Part shown: piece by piece, positions 43,220 to 54,843 of the stretch
Position numbering within the stretch: the stretch's first letter is position 1
Layout of the letters: each line of letters begins with the position of its first letter
Translations under genes and position numbers: made by a program
The notes under the pieces: generated by a model
What the model was told of the DNA's origin: nothing
Database searches by the model: none
Seen by the model: the letters and a program-made list of their open reading frames with translations, nothing else
Virus record (IMG/VR): IMGVR_UViG_3300027759_004238
Location: 17,290 to 81,289 of that record
Source: a virus
Direction: 5' to 3' (one strand)
DNA: 64,000 nucleotides

Positions 43220-43685
43220 TTGTTAGTTTAACTAGGAATTCCAACTCTTCACCAGTTAAAACTCCGCATTTTATATTTTTAAAACTTTTTTCAGATGGTT
43301 TAAAATAAATATTTTTGGGTATATTTTTAATAAAATATTTTCCACACACTTTGTTGAAGGTTTTTAAAACTTTTTTAATTACACAATTGTCTAAAGATAA
43401 AAATTCTTGATTTGTTTCAGAAATATTACATTTAATATAAAAGGTAAATATTTTAAGGTTTAAATCTTTGTAAACTATTTTAATTTCAGAAAGAATGTCT
43501 AATATTTCTTTTTCTAAAAAATGATTAAAATATTTTTCTTTGCCAGAAATTTTTTTGCTAGTGTGTATATCCCATTCATACAATCTATTTAACACCCTTG
43601 TTATTAGTGAATTAATGTATAGATGTAGGGGAAACATGATGATTCTCTGGGGGAGGTAAACCACCAGAGAATCTTTAATCTTCAT
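43212..43685 (-). CDS. Unknown Lys/Ile-rich protein, 157 aa (or 141 aa)
   Basis: No family recognised. Phe/Lys/Ile/Asn-rich and helical. The ATG at 43685 would include a 10-bp perfect hairpin (43641-43673) in codons 5-15. An in-frame ATG at 43637 (MFPLHLYINS) lies just downstream of the hairpin and is an equally good start. Overlaps the GT9-like gene by 8 nt. Confidence 0.5.
   Translation of the reverse strand: MKIKDSLVVYLPQRIIMFPLHLYINSLITRVLNRLYEWDIHTSKKISGKEKYFNHFLEKEILDILSEIKIVYKDLNLKIFTFYIKCNISETNQEFLSLDNCVIKKVLKTFNKVCGKYFIKNIPKNIYFKPSEKSFKNIKCGVLTGEELEFLVKLTND
43641..43673. repeat. 10-bp perfect hairpin at the start of the 157-aa gene
   Basis: GATTCTCTGG (43641-43650) pairs with CCAGAGAATC (43664-43673) across a 13-nt loop that has an inner GGT/ACC pair. 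On neither strand is it followed by a long T run. Confidence 0.8.
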
Positions 43686-43723
43686 GCCTAATATTATTAG
43701 GTTTTTGTTAAAAAATCAACTCT

Positions 43724-47629
<3,906 letters not shown>

Positions 47630-47635
47630 ATACTA

Positions 47636-47643
47636 TATTTATT
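47636..47643 (-). promoter_or_regulatory. T4-type late promoter box for the collagen-like fibre
   Basis: The minus strand reads AATAAATA with a 6-nt gap to the ATG at 47629. It overlaps the stop of the upstream gene. Confidence 0.5.
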
Positions 47644-48178
47644 CCTGAGCGGATATAATAGCATCTAATATAGTTTCTTCTACAAGTTCTGGAGTGATGC
47701 TTAAACTGGCATCTTTAATCACTTCTCTTAAATTTTCAAGAATTTGCACAATTTCCATCTTTAATTTATAAGCCTTTATTAAATGAGATTTTTCTACTGA
47801 AGAATAAACTGGAGTTTCTTGTAAAGAAAGAGCTTCCATTAAAGGTTCAGAAGTGTGTGATATTATGTACGAAATTCTTTTATAAAATCTGTCTAGAGGA
47901 GATAAATAATCTAAAGAATTCTCCTGTGTTATTTGGTCTGTTATATAATTTAATATTAAAGCCCTTTCTGCCTGTATATTAGATCTATTTAAAAATTCCG
48001 GCCCTCTGGTGTGTATTTTATTATAAGGATTATACAAACAACCACTTCCAACAGAGGTTGAACCACAGTATATACATTTAGAAGCTTCTCCCATATGTAC
48101 ATGAGTATTAGTAGGAGAAAACAAACAAGGAACTCCAAAAGAATCTGAATTGCAGTATATACAGTGTGATTGTGACAT
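47639..48178 (-). CDS. Protein with two zinc-ribbon-like repeats
   Basis: 179 residues. The N-terminus holds two copies of a CxxC...C...H-x-H unit: HCIYCNSDSFGVPCLFSPTN ending THVH, and KCIYCGSTSVGSGCLYNPYN ending HTRG. Both keep the C-I-Y-C-x-S-x-S-x-G-x-x-C spacing. The rest is helical. This knuckle is common in small T4-like and cyanophage proteins. Its role is unknown but may be structural or DNA-related. Same strand and neighbourhood as the fibre gene. Confidence 0.65.
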   Translation of the reverse strand: MSQSHCIYCNSDSFGVPCLFSPTNTHVHMGEASKCIYCGSTSVGSGCLYNPYNKIHTRGPEFLNRSNIQAERALILNYITDQITQENSLDYLSPLDRFYKRISYIISHTSEPLMEALSLQETPVYSSVEKSHLIKAYKLKMEIVQILENLREVIKDASLSITPELVEETILDAIISAQE

Positions 48179-48179
48179 A

Positions 48180-48605
48180 TTAAGTTGTTAAATTTTTAGG
48201 AGGTGAACCAATTCTTAAGTTTATAATACCATTGTAATAATTTTTTTGAAAGAGAACATTGCGATCAAATTGTTCTTTAGCCTCATAATACGCTAATTCC
48301 CACTTACAGGTGCCTGTTCTAATTATTTTGAATGTAAAATTTTCTTTTCCTAGGCGTAAAATATCATTATTTAAATTTTCCGAAGAACTTGTATAGGTCT
48401 TCCAATCTGATTCTTTATAATCTATTCTATTTCTAGTTTTTCCTTTTAATGGTTTTCTTTTAATTCTAGAATTACATTGTTTTTTACCAATATATATTTT
48501 ATTTTCTATATTATTAGTAATTTCATATATAAAGCCAAAGGTTAATTCATTTATTATTATTCCATCGGATAATATCCAATGTCCTGTGGTTTCTTCCGTT
48601 GCCAT
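48180..48605 (-). CDS. GIY-YIG-like nuclease-domain protein
   Basis: 141 residues. FGFIYEITNNIENKIYIGKK gives the GIY-YIG pattern (F-I-Y-x-I-T-N...Y-I-G-K). A later W-x-x-Y-x-S-S-x-x-L segment and FTFKIIRTGTCKWELAYYEA complete a small phage GIY-YIG domain as in Seg-like proteins. T4-like phages have many such stand-alone genes; whether this one is an active homing or repair nuclease cannot be said. Its ATG overlaps the next stop. Confidence 0.62.
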   Translation of the reverse strand: MATEETTGHWILSDGIIINELTFGFIYEITNNIENKIYIGKKQCNSRIKRKPLKGKTRNRIDYKESDWKTYTSSSENLNNDILRLGKENFTFKIIRTGTCKWELAYYEAKEQFDRNVLFQKNYYNGIINLRIGSPPKNLTT

Positions 48606-48820
48606 TATAAAGATCTATTCAAATTTCTTTTTATCAACGGAAATTTTTTCTTTTTTTCTTTTTTTCCTTTTCCCCAGTTTACCACAGACATAGTGGCTCT
48701 TGTGTCATTATTGGGGATATTTTCGGGAGACCATGCGTCATTGGGTCCAAAAGCACCTCCTGGAGCCGCTGAGTTGTCCTCCATGAGTTGTAAAAATAAT
48801 TGTTGAAATTTTGTGGACAT
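48605..48820 (-). CDS. Unknown small protein, 71 aa
   Basis: MSTKFQQLFLQLMEDNSAAP, a GPNDAWSPENIPNND middle and a Lys-rich tail (GKGKKEKKKK). No recognised family. It begins the minus-strand run and is divergent from uvsY, preceded by a CATAAATA box. Confidence 0.5.
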   Translation of the reverse strand: MSTKFQQLFLQLMEDNSAAPGGAFGPNDAWSPENIPNNDTRATMSVVNWGKGKKEKKKKFPLIKRNLNRSL

Positions 48821-48833
48821 AAGGGATTATAAT
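48803..48833 (+). promoter_or_regulatory. Possible early (host sigma-type) promoter for uvsY-uvsW-55-47
   Basis: TTGAAA (48803-48808), 19 nt, then TATAAT (48828-48833), with the uvsY ATG at 48851. The spacer is longer than the usual 17, so the call is weak. Confidence 0.3.
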
Positions 48834-48845
48834 AAAAGATATTAA

Positions 48846-48853
48846 TATTTATG
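48846..48853 (-). promoter_or_regulatory. Late-type promoter box
   Basis: The minus strand reads CATAAATA, 25 nt before the ATG at 48820. It overlaps the uvsY start codon on the other strand. Confidence 0.4.
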
Positions 48854-49249
48854 TTAGATTTTGATAAACTTAGTCAAGAACTTAAAGAAGACACCAGAAT
48901 TGATGAATTAAATCTTTCTCAGAAGCAATTGACTCTTCCTTCAATTAAGCATAAATGGGTTTTTCGCTTGATTGAACAAAAGCGATACCTTAATGGTTTA
49001 GAAAGAAAAAAAAGAATGTCTAAACTAGCTGTATTTTCTTCTTTAGAAGAACAAGGCATTCCCAACGGAATTCCTAAAGCCTCTTTAGAAAAGAAGATAG
49101 AAAATTCAGATACTATACAAAAAATCAATCAGGACATAGAAGAAACAGAACTCTTGATTGAATATCTTGAAAAAGTGGAGACTATACTCAGATCTATGAC
49201 CTATGATATAAAAAATATCATAGAAATTAATAAATTGGAGACAACCTAA
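48851..49249 (+). CDS. uvsY: Recombination mediator UvsY
   Basis: 132 residues (T4: 137). FDKLSQELKEDTRIDELNLSQ, a basic KHKWVFRLIEQKRYLNGLER helix and a C-terminal YLEKVETILRSMTYDIKNIIE helix match UvsY order: N-terminal EELKKD...ID, middle KW..., C-terminal ...A-I-K...I.. . UvsY loads UvsX recombinase on gp32-coated ssDNA. The gene is followed immediately by uvsW (ATGA overlap), as neighbouring genes also in T4. Confidence 0.75.
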   Translation: MLDFDKLSQELKEDTRIDELNLSQKQLTLPSIKHKWVFRLIEQKRYLNGLERKKRMSKLAVFSSLEEQGIPNGIPKASLEKKIENSDTIQKINQDIEETELLIEYLEKVETILRSMTYDIKNIIEINKLETT

Positions 49250-50688
49250 TGATTGAATTCTCTCTTGTTAATAAAGATAAACAAATTCAAATAATTTGTG
49301 AAAAGGATATTCTCTCTTTAATTAGAGAGAATTTTTCTATTTCTAACCCCTCATACAGGAGGGGATGTTCACACTTTACACCAACTCGTTTATATTCAAT
49401 TACTCCACAGGGAAAATTTGATACTGGTCTTTTAGGAGAACTTTTATCATTTTTAGATCTAAATCATTATCAGTATAAGGTTAGCCAGGAAATAAAATAT
49501 ATATACAACCCAGGATTTGAATTTCCTATGATTTTATCTTTTGATAATAAACAATACAGAGATTATCAAGAAAAGAGCATTTATACATCATTAAAACAGG
49601 GCAGGGGAGTAACAGTCATCCCAACAGCGGGAGGAAAAACTTTAATAATGGCGGGTGTTATTAAAAGTATAACACCTTTAATAAAAGAGGTAGTTAAAAC
49701 ATTAGTTTTGGTGCCTTCTATACAACTTGTAGAGCAGACCACTAATGACTTTTTAGAATATGGATTAAAAAATGTTTCTAAGTGGTCAGGTGATAATGAA
49801 TATAATTCTTTTTCAGATATAGTAGTTGCGGGCACACAGATTTTAATGTCAGAAAAAACAGATTTATCAGTTTTAAGTGATTTTAATGTTTTATTAGTAG
49901 ATGAAGTTCATTCTTTAAAAAGAGGCAATAAAATAAATGATGTTTTAAAATTTATTAATACACCATTTAAATTTGGATTTACAGGAACAATGCCATCCTC
50001 TAAAATCGATCAATGGAATATAGTGGGCAAGATAGGTCCTATTACCTATGAACAAAAAACCCACACCTTAAAGGAACAATCTTATATTTCTAATTTTAAG
50101 ATTATTATATTAAAAGTTATTCATTCTGTATTACCTAATATAGAATTAGATTTAACACAACCGGCTCTTGCTTTTCAGCAAGAATTAGAATTTTTACAAG
50201 CTAACGCAAGACGTAATGAAATTATTACAAATTTATCTCTCAAGTTAAAGGAAAACACTTTAATAATGGTTGACCGTATTGAACACGGCATTAACCTTTA
50301 CAATAAACTACTAGAACTCACGACACCTACATCCACTCCATTGAGACCAGTGTATTTTATTCAAGGTTCCACAGAGATGGAGGACAGGGAAAAAATAAGA
50401 ACACTCATGGATGATCGCCGTGATGTTATAGTTATTGCAATTTCTAAGATTTTTAGTACGGGTATTAATATACCTAATTTACACAACATTATTTTTGCAT
50501 CGGCCGGGAAAGCTAAGATAAAAATTATGCAATCCATTGGTAGGGTATTGCGCCTTCACCACACCAAATCAGAAGCTGTAATATTTGATATTGCAGATAA
50601 TACCAAATACGGCAAAAAACACGTTGAAGAAAGAAAGAAAATATACAAATTAGAAAAATATGAATACACCGAAACGGAAATCTCGTAA
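49249..50688 (+). CDS. uvsW: Recombination/replication helicase UvsW
   Basis: 479 residues (T4: 503). Walker A PTAGGKTLIMA (about residues 124-134), motif II LLVDEVHSLKRG, motif III GFTGTMPSS, motif VI QSIGRVLRLHH. UvsW is an SF2 helicase that reverses replication forks, unwinds R-loops and promotes branch migration. It switches the phage from origin-dependent to recombination-dependent replication. Overlaps the start of gp55 by 29 nt. Two adjacent hairpins lie in its first 40 codons. Confidence 0.9.
   Translation: MIEFSLVNKDKQIQIICEKDILSLIRENFSISNPSYRRGCSHFTPTRLYSITPQGKFDTGLLGELLSFLDLNHYQYKVSQEIKYIYNPGFEFPMILSFDNKQYRDYQEKSIYTSLKQGRGVTVIPTAGGKTLIMAGVIKSITPLIKEVVKTLVLVPSIQLVEQTTNDFLEYGLKNVSKWSGDNEYNSFSDIVVAGTQILMSEKTDLSVLSDFNVLLVDEVHSLKRGNKINDVLKFINTPFKFGFTGTMPSSKIDQWNIVGKIGPITYEQKTHTLKEQSYISNFKIIILKVIHSVLPNIELDLTQPALAFQQELEFLQANARRNEIITNLSLKLKENTLIMVDRIEHGINLYNKLLELTTPTSTPLRPVYFIQGSTEMEDREKIRTLMDDRRDVIVIAISKIFSTGINIPNLHNIIFASAGKAKIKIMQSIGRVLRLHHTKSEAVIFDIADNTKYGKKHVEERKKIYKLEKYEYTETEIS
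49309..49364 (+). repeat. Two adjacent perfect hairpins near the uvsW start
   Basis: Hairpin 1: ATTCTCTCT (49309-49317) with AGAGAGAAT (49324-49332), 6-nt loop, then TTTT. Hairpin 2: CCCCTC (49347-49352) with GAGGGG (49359-49364), 6-nt loop. Hairpin 1 has the form of an intrinsic terminator. Confidence 0.7.
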
Positions 50689-51298
50689 GAAGGCCTCTCT
50701 AGAAAATGAAGACGTCACAGAAATTGTTTATACCCAAGAAGAGGCTGAATTTTTAGGATATGATCATCCTTCTTCACACGATGAAGAAGATGATGAAGAT
50801 GATAATGATGAGGATATAGAAGAAGATGAAGAGGAAGAAGAAAAAATAATAGTTAAAGAGGTCATTAAAAAGAAAAAACCAACTGATAAGGAAAAATTCT
50901 ACGTAAATCCCGTTGAATTTGACACCGAGATCATTGATTATTATAAGTCTGGTCATATGTCAGATAATTTGGCATTGATGGTTAGTAAAATTGCCAACAA
51001 ATTAAGTTATGCACCAAATTTTATCAACTATACATACAGAGAAGAAATGGTGGGAGACGGCATAATACGCATGTTTAAAGCATTAACTTCTAAAAAATAT
51101 GATCACGCCAAGGGCTCAAATCCATTTTCTTACTTTACACGCATTGCTTTTAATGCTTTCCGTAATAGAATTAAAAAAGAAAAACACTTGAGAGATACCC
51201 ATGAAAAGTATCAAAATGAATTAATGTTATTTTCTGAAAACTATAAAACAGTTGTTAAGAACAATCAATTAAGAATATCTCAAAGCAACAATTATTAA
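50660..51298 (+). CDS. gp55: Late sigma factor gp55-like
   Basis: 212 residues (T4: 185). The C-terminal 130 residues carry the sigma region 2-like pattern: ALMVSKIANKLSYAPNFINY, MVGDGIIRMFKALTSKKYDH, GSNPFSYFTRIAFNAFRNRI. In T4 gp55, with gp33 and the clamp gp45, directs host RNA polymerase to TATAAATA. Its presence fits the NNTAAATA boxes in this window. An extra acidic tract (about residues 33-60, 22 Asp/Glu among 28) follows a basic start, absent from T4. The start at 50660 overlaps uvsW. Confidence 0.85.
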   Translation: MNTPKRKSRKKASLENEDVTEIVYTQEEAEFLGYDHPSSHDEEDDEDDNDEDIEEDEEEEEKIIVKEVIKKKKPTDKEKFYVNPVEFDTEIIDYYKSGHMSDNLALMVSKIANKLSYAPNFINYTYREEMVGDGIIRMFKALTSKKYDHAKGSNPFSYFTRIAFNAFRNRIKKEKHLRDTHEKYQNELMLFSENYKTVVKNNQLRISQSNNY

Positions 51299-51300
51299 AT

Positions 51301-52359
51301 ATGAAAATTAAGGGGTCACGTATAGGAATATTTTCCGACATACACATAGGTTTGGGTCAAGACAGCCTTGCGTGGCACTCTAACATATTAAATTTTGCAA
51401 CCTGGGCTTCAGAAGTTTATAGTAAAAATGGAATTAATGAAATTTTAATCCCGGGAGATATTTTTCATAATAGAAATGAAATATCTGTTAACACTTTAAG
51501 TACTGCAAAACAATTTTTTGACATATTAAGTGATTTTAAAATTTTTATCTCTACGGGTAATCATGACTGCTATTACAAAGAACGTAGCGACGTTAATTCT
51601 ATATCTTTATTTGATGGTTGGAACAATATTACAGTCATTGATAAAATTCCTCACATTTTTCAAGTAGTTAATTCCACAAAACAACTGTGTATGGTTCCTT
51701 GGGGCACCGACATCAAATCCATACCAGGAGATATGGATTATATTGTAGGCCATTTTGAAATTAAAAGTTTTAAGATGAACAATCACTCTACATGTGATCA
51801 CGGTATGTCATCTGCAGATCTTTTAAATAAATCAAAATTTGTAATAACTGGTCATTTTCATAAAAGAACTCATCGTGAATATGAAAATGGAGAGATTCTA
51901 TATTTGGGTAGTCCTTACCAACAAAATTTTGGAGATGTTGATGAAGAAAGGGGCATTTATATTTTAGATCTTATTACCAATAAATTTGAATTTATAGAAA
52001 ATACAGTATCTCCTAAACACATCAAATTATCTTTGGCAAAAATTCTATCTAAAGAATTACCATCTGATTATATAAAAACTAATGTAACTGGAAATATTGT
52101 ATGTCTTTTAATTGATGTAGATATAACCCCAGAAGAAATTAGTCTAATATCTTCTAAATTGCAAAAACTTAAACCTCAATTTTTTAGATTAGATTATAAA
52201 ATTGCAGATAAAGATTTAACTTTAAATGACTCAGATAATTCTTTTGATTCTGTAGACATTACTAAAAATATTTTAGATTTTATTCAAGCATTAGATATAT
52301 CTCATAAAGATGAGACTTATGAATACTTGAATGAACTTTATCTCAAACTTGCATCTTAA
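51301..52359 (+). CDS. gp47: Recombination endonuclease subunit gp47 (SbcD/Mre11-like)
   Basis: 352 residues (T4: 339). Calcineurin-like phosphoesterase motifs in order: FSDIHIG, PGDIFHNRNE, STGNHDC and TGHFHKRTH, plus GSPYQQNFG. It forms the Mre11-Rad50-like complex with gp46 for end resection and repair. In T4 genes 47 and 46 are neighbours. Here a 6.5-kb glycan island separates them. Confidence 0.92.
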   Translation: MKIKGSRIGIFSDIHIGLGQDSLAWHSNILNFATWASEVYSKNGINEILIPGDIFHNRNEISVNTLSTAKQFFDILSDFKIFISTGNHDCYYKERSDVNSISLFDGWNNITVIDKIPHIFQVVNSTKQLCMVPWGTDIKSIPGDMDYIVGHFEIKSFKMNNHSTCDHGMSSADLLNKSKFVITGHFHKRTHREYENGEILYLGSPYQQNFGDVDEERGIYILDLITNKFEFIENTVSPKHIKLSLAKILSKELPSDYIKTNVTGNIVCLLIDVDITPEEISLISSKLQKLKPQFFRLDYKIADKDLTLNDSDNSFDSVDITKNILDFIQALDISHKDETYEYLNELYLKLAS

Positions 52360-52365
52360 AAATAT

Positions 52366-53283
52366 ATGAAAATTTACATTTTAAATCAAGATAAGTTAAC
52401 GCCGGAAAAGTTATCAGATTGGCATAGTTCTTTTTGTGTTATTCCTTTTATTAAAATTGAAACTTATCAAGAAATAAAAAAAGTACAATTATCAGATTTA
52501 ATTTATGAAAACATAATCCATTCTCTTTTTTTAAATGGTAAAAATTGTGATCATATTTTAGTGGAAGACCCATCTCTAGCAGATGTGATTATAAATCCGT
52601 TTAAATTTAATTTAACAGACATTGAACCTTTTTTAGAATTATCTAATAAATTGAACATAAAAATAATTAATTTTTATTTTGATGATAATTCTGGCATGTT
52701 TAATTTGCCGGATAATGTTATTTTGTATAGATCTTCTTTGTATAAATCAGTTAGACACAAAAATGAAAGAATTTTACCCTTCATATCACCTGATCAAAAA
52801 TATAGTAATTTAATTCCAGAAAAGGCTGTGGGATTTTGTGGAAGGGTTCAACACGGAAGACATAAAATATTAGATTCAATAAAAGAAATTGGATGTAAAA
52901 CAGATTTTATAATAAGAGAGGCCTATTGGCATCACTGGGCAGATAACAATGATAAATTAATACAATCACGAAGAGAATTTAATAAAAATTTAACAGAAAA
53001 TATGTATCATTTTTGTTACAGGGGTCATGGTAATTTTTCTTACAGATTTTATGAAACTTTATCCTTTGGAAGGGTTCCAATATTAATTGATTCTGATGTT
53101 AATTTGCCGTTTGAATCAATTATAAATTGGGAAGATTATATAATCTTTATTAAAGAAGGGGATATTAATAAATTACCATCTATTATTGAAGAAAGGACAT
53201 TTAATTTAGACAAAAATAGAAAATTGTGGGAAGATTACTTTTCGCCTATTGGATATTTTAATAACTTTTTAAAAGACTTATGA
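52366..53283 (+). CDS. Exostosin-like (GT47-type) glycosyltransferase
   Basis: 305 residues. The GT47/exostosin C-terminal pattern is visible: AVGFCGRVQHGRHKIL, then RREFNKNLTENMYHFCYRGH, NFSYRFYETLSFGRVPILID, and DINKLPSIIEE. The N-terminal half is unrecognised. GT47 enzymes move hexuronic or galactose-type sugars. It starts the second glycan island right after gp47 (6-nt gap). Confidence 0.75.
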   Translation: MKIYILNQDKLTPEKLSDWHSSFCVIPFIKIETYQEIKKVQLSDLIYENIIHSLFLNGKNCDHILVEDPSLADVIINPFKFNLTDIEPFLELSNKLNIKIINFYFDDNSGMFNLPDNVILYRSSLYKSVRHKNERILPFISPDQKYSNLIPEKAVGFCGRVQHGRHKILDSIKEIGCKTDFIIREAYWHHWADNNDKLIQSRREFNKNLTENMYHFCYRGHGNFSYRFYETLSFGRVPILIDSDVNLPFESIINWEDYIIFIKEGDINKLPSIIEERTFNLDKNRKLWEDYFSPIGYFNNFLKDL

Positions 53284-54029
53284 ATTTAACAGAAAAAATA
53301 GGAATAGGTATAATAGATGTATACAGTCAAACAGAGTTAAACAACTGTTTAGAATCTATTCCAAAAGAATTGACTAATAATATATTTGTCGTATCAAATA
53401 CTAAAAATACACTCCCTTCTTACAGTGTCCGTCATGAAAAGGAAATTTCTTTTGCTTCCATTAAGAATAGAATATTGACTCATTTTAGATTACAAAAAAA
53501 ACAATTTTTATTTTTAATTAATTCTAATTATGCATTAACAGATCCAGAATTTTTTAATAAAACCATAATAACTGCTTCTAATTTTGGAACATGGATGATG
53601 ACGGGTCCCGGATCTGATACATTAGTGATTGATGATGAAGAAAAGAAAATTTCATTAAACATTTCTCCCGAATTAAATGCAGATGTTATATTCTTATATT
53701 CTAATTTAATAAAAAGATACGGTTACTTTAATGAACAACTTTACAGTAATAATCAATTAGATACTTTAGATTATATATTAAGACTTCGAGCAGATGGTAC
53801 ATATCCCCCAAATCATTTCAATCCATGTGTTAGTCCTGGATTATATAAGTCTGTGGTTAAAATGAATAAAATTAACACTACAGAACAAAAGTCTGCAGAA
53901 ATTAGTTTTGGTCTTTTCTATAACAAACATCAATTTATTCCTGGTCAAAATGATCCTACAGGTGTTTCTGCTGATCAGATGTTTAAATCCATGGAATTAA
54001 TACAGAAAAATTATGCAAGAACCCTTTAA
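53280..54029 (+). CDS. Degenerate GT2-like protein (metal site lost)
   Basis: 249 residues. It aligns by eye with the next two genes: IGIGIIDVYSQTELNNCLES parallels their GVAIITCDRPEFFKQC. FLFLINSNYALTDPEFFNKT stands where they have FILEDDIEIIDD and FLIEDDILIKDP. The EDD metal-binding motif has become NSN, so catalysis as a normal GT2 is unlikely. It may be a partner or pseudo-enzyme. Overlaps the neighbours by 4 and 17 nt. Confidence 0.6.
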   Translation: MNLTEKIGIGIIDVYSQTELNNCLESIPKELTNNIFVVSNTKNTLPSYSVRHEKEISFASIKNRILTHFRLQKKQFLFLINSNYALTDPEFFNKTIITASNFGTWMMTGPGSDTLVIDDEEKKISLNISPELNADVIFLYSNLIKRYGYFNEQLYSNNQLDTLDYILRLRADGTYPPNHFNPCVSPGLYKSVVKMNKINTTEQKSAEISFGLFYNKHQFIPGQNDPTGVSADQMFKSMELIQKNYARTL

Positions 54030-54843
54030 TATTGGCGTAGCAATTATCACATGTGATAGGCCTGAGTTTTTTAAACAATGTGAAGCGTCCCTAGTTAAAA
54101 TAAAGCAGGCTTACAAAAACATTTACACAGTTGTGGTAGATGATGGACTGGAGAGTGTGGTTGTCTCACCTTTTCTTAATTGGTATATTAAAACTGAAGG
54201 CAAGATTGGTGTAGGTAAAGCCAAAAATTTGGCTTTAAAATCTCTTATAGACAAGGGATGTGAACATATATTTATTTTAGAAGATGATATAGAAATTATT
54301 GATGACAATGTTTTTAATTTTTACATAGAAGCCAGCAAAACAACCGGTATAAAACATTTTAATTTTGGGCTACACGGAAATCATAATTTGGATCCACAAG
54401 GACAACCAATTATAAGAAAGAGTGTTAATTACCCAGACGGAACCATAATAGATCTTTATCCTAATATTTTAGGGGCATTGAGTTATTTTCATATAGACGT
54501 TTTAAAAGATGTAGGATTAATGGATGAATCTTTTTATAATGCACTCGAACACGTAGACCATACCTTGCATATATCATTAAAGGGATATCATCCTCCTTTT
54601 AGATGGTTTGCAGATGTTAAAAATTCTTCATTGTATGTAAAGGATATAGTAGCAAACCATGGTCAAAGTAAAATAAGATCTGAGCAAGATTTTATGGAAA
54701 ATTTTAAAAAGAATTTAGATATTTTTATATCTAAAAATAAATTTTCAATAGTAACCAATTATGGTCCTCCGGAAAGGTTTACTTCTGAAAAAGATATGTT
54801 AGAATCTTTAAAGCAGATATGGAAATCTCACCATCAGAAATAG
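54013..54843 (+). CDS. GT2 glycosyltransferase (paralogue A)
   Basis: 276 residues. IGVAIITCDRPEFFKQCEAS, VVVDDGLES, KAKNLALKSLIDKG and HIFILEDDIEIID form a GT2 core. The acceptor side has the LEHVDHTLHISLKGYHPPF region. It is a clear paralogue of the first half of the next gene. A 10-bp palindrome lies in the KAKNLAL coding region. Overlaps the previous gene by 17 nt and the next by 25. Confidence 0.8.
   Translation: MQEPFNIGVAIITCDRPEFFKQCEASLVKIKQAYKNIYTVVVDDGLESVVVSPFLNWYIKTEGKIGVGKAKNLALKSLIDKGCEHIFILEDDIEIIDDNVFNFYIEASKTTGIKHFNFGLHGNHNLDPQGQPIIRKSVNYPDGTIIDLYPNILGALSYFHIDVLKDVGLMDESFYNALEHVDHTLHISLKGYHPPFRWFADVKNSSLYVKDIVANHGQSKIRSEQDFMENFKKNLDIFISKNKFSIVTNYGPPERFTSEKDMLESLKQIWKSHHQK
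54216..54237. repeat. 10-bp perfect palindromic hairpin in the GT2 gene
   Basis: TAAAGCCAAA (54216-54225) and TTTGGCTTTA (54228-54237) with a 2-nt centre. Confidence 0.8.

Noticed and set aside
43688-43710. Terminator after the collagen-like gene (CCTAAT/ATTAGG)
   Set aside because: The T run follows on the plus strand, but the gene is on the minus strand; six AT-rich pairs only.
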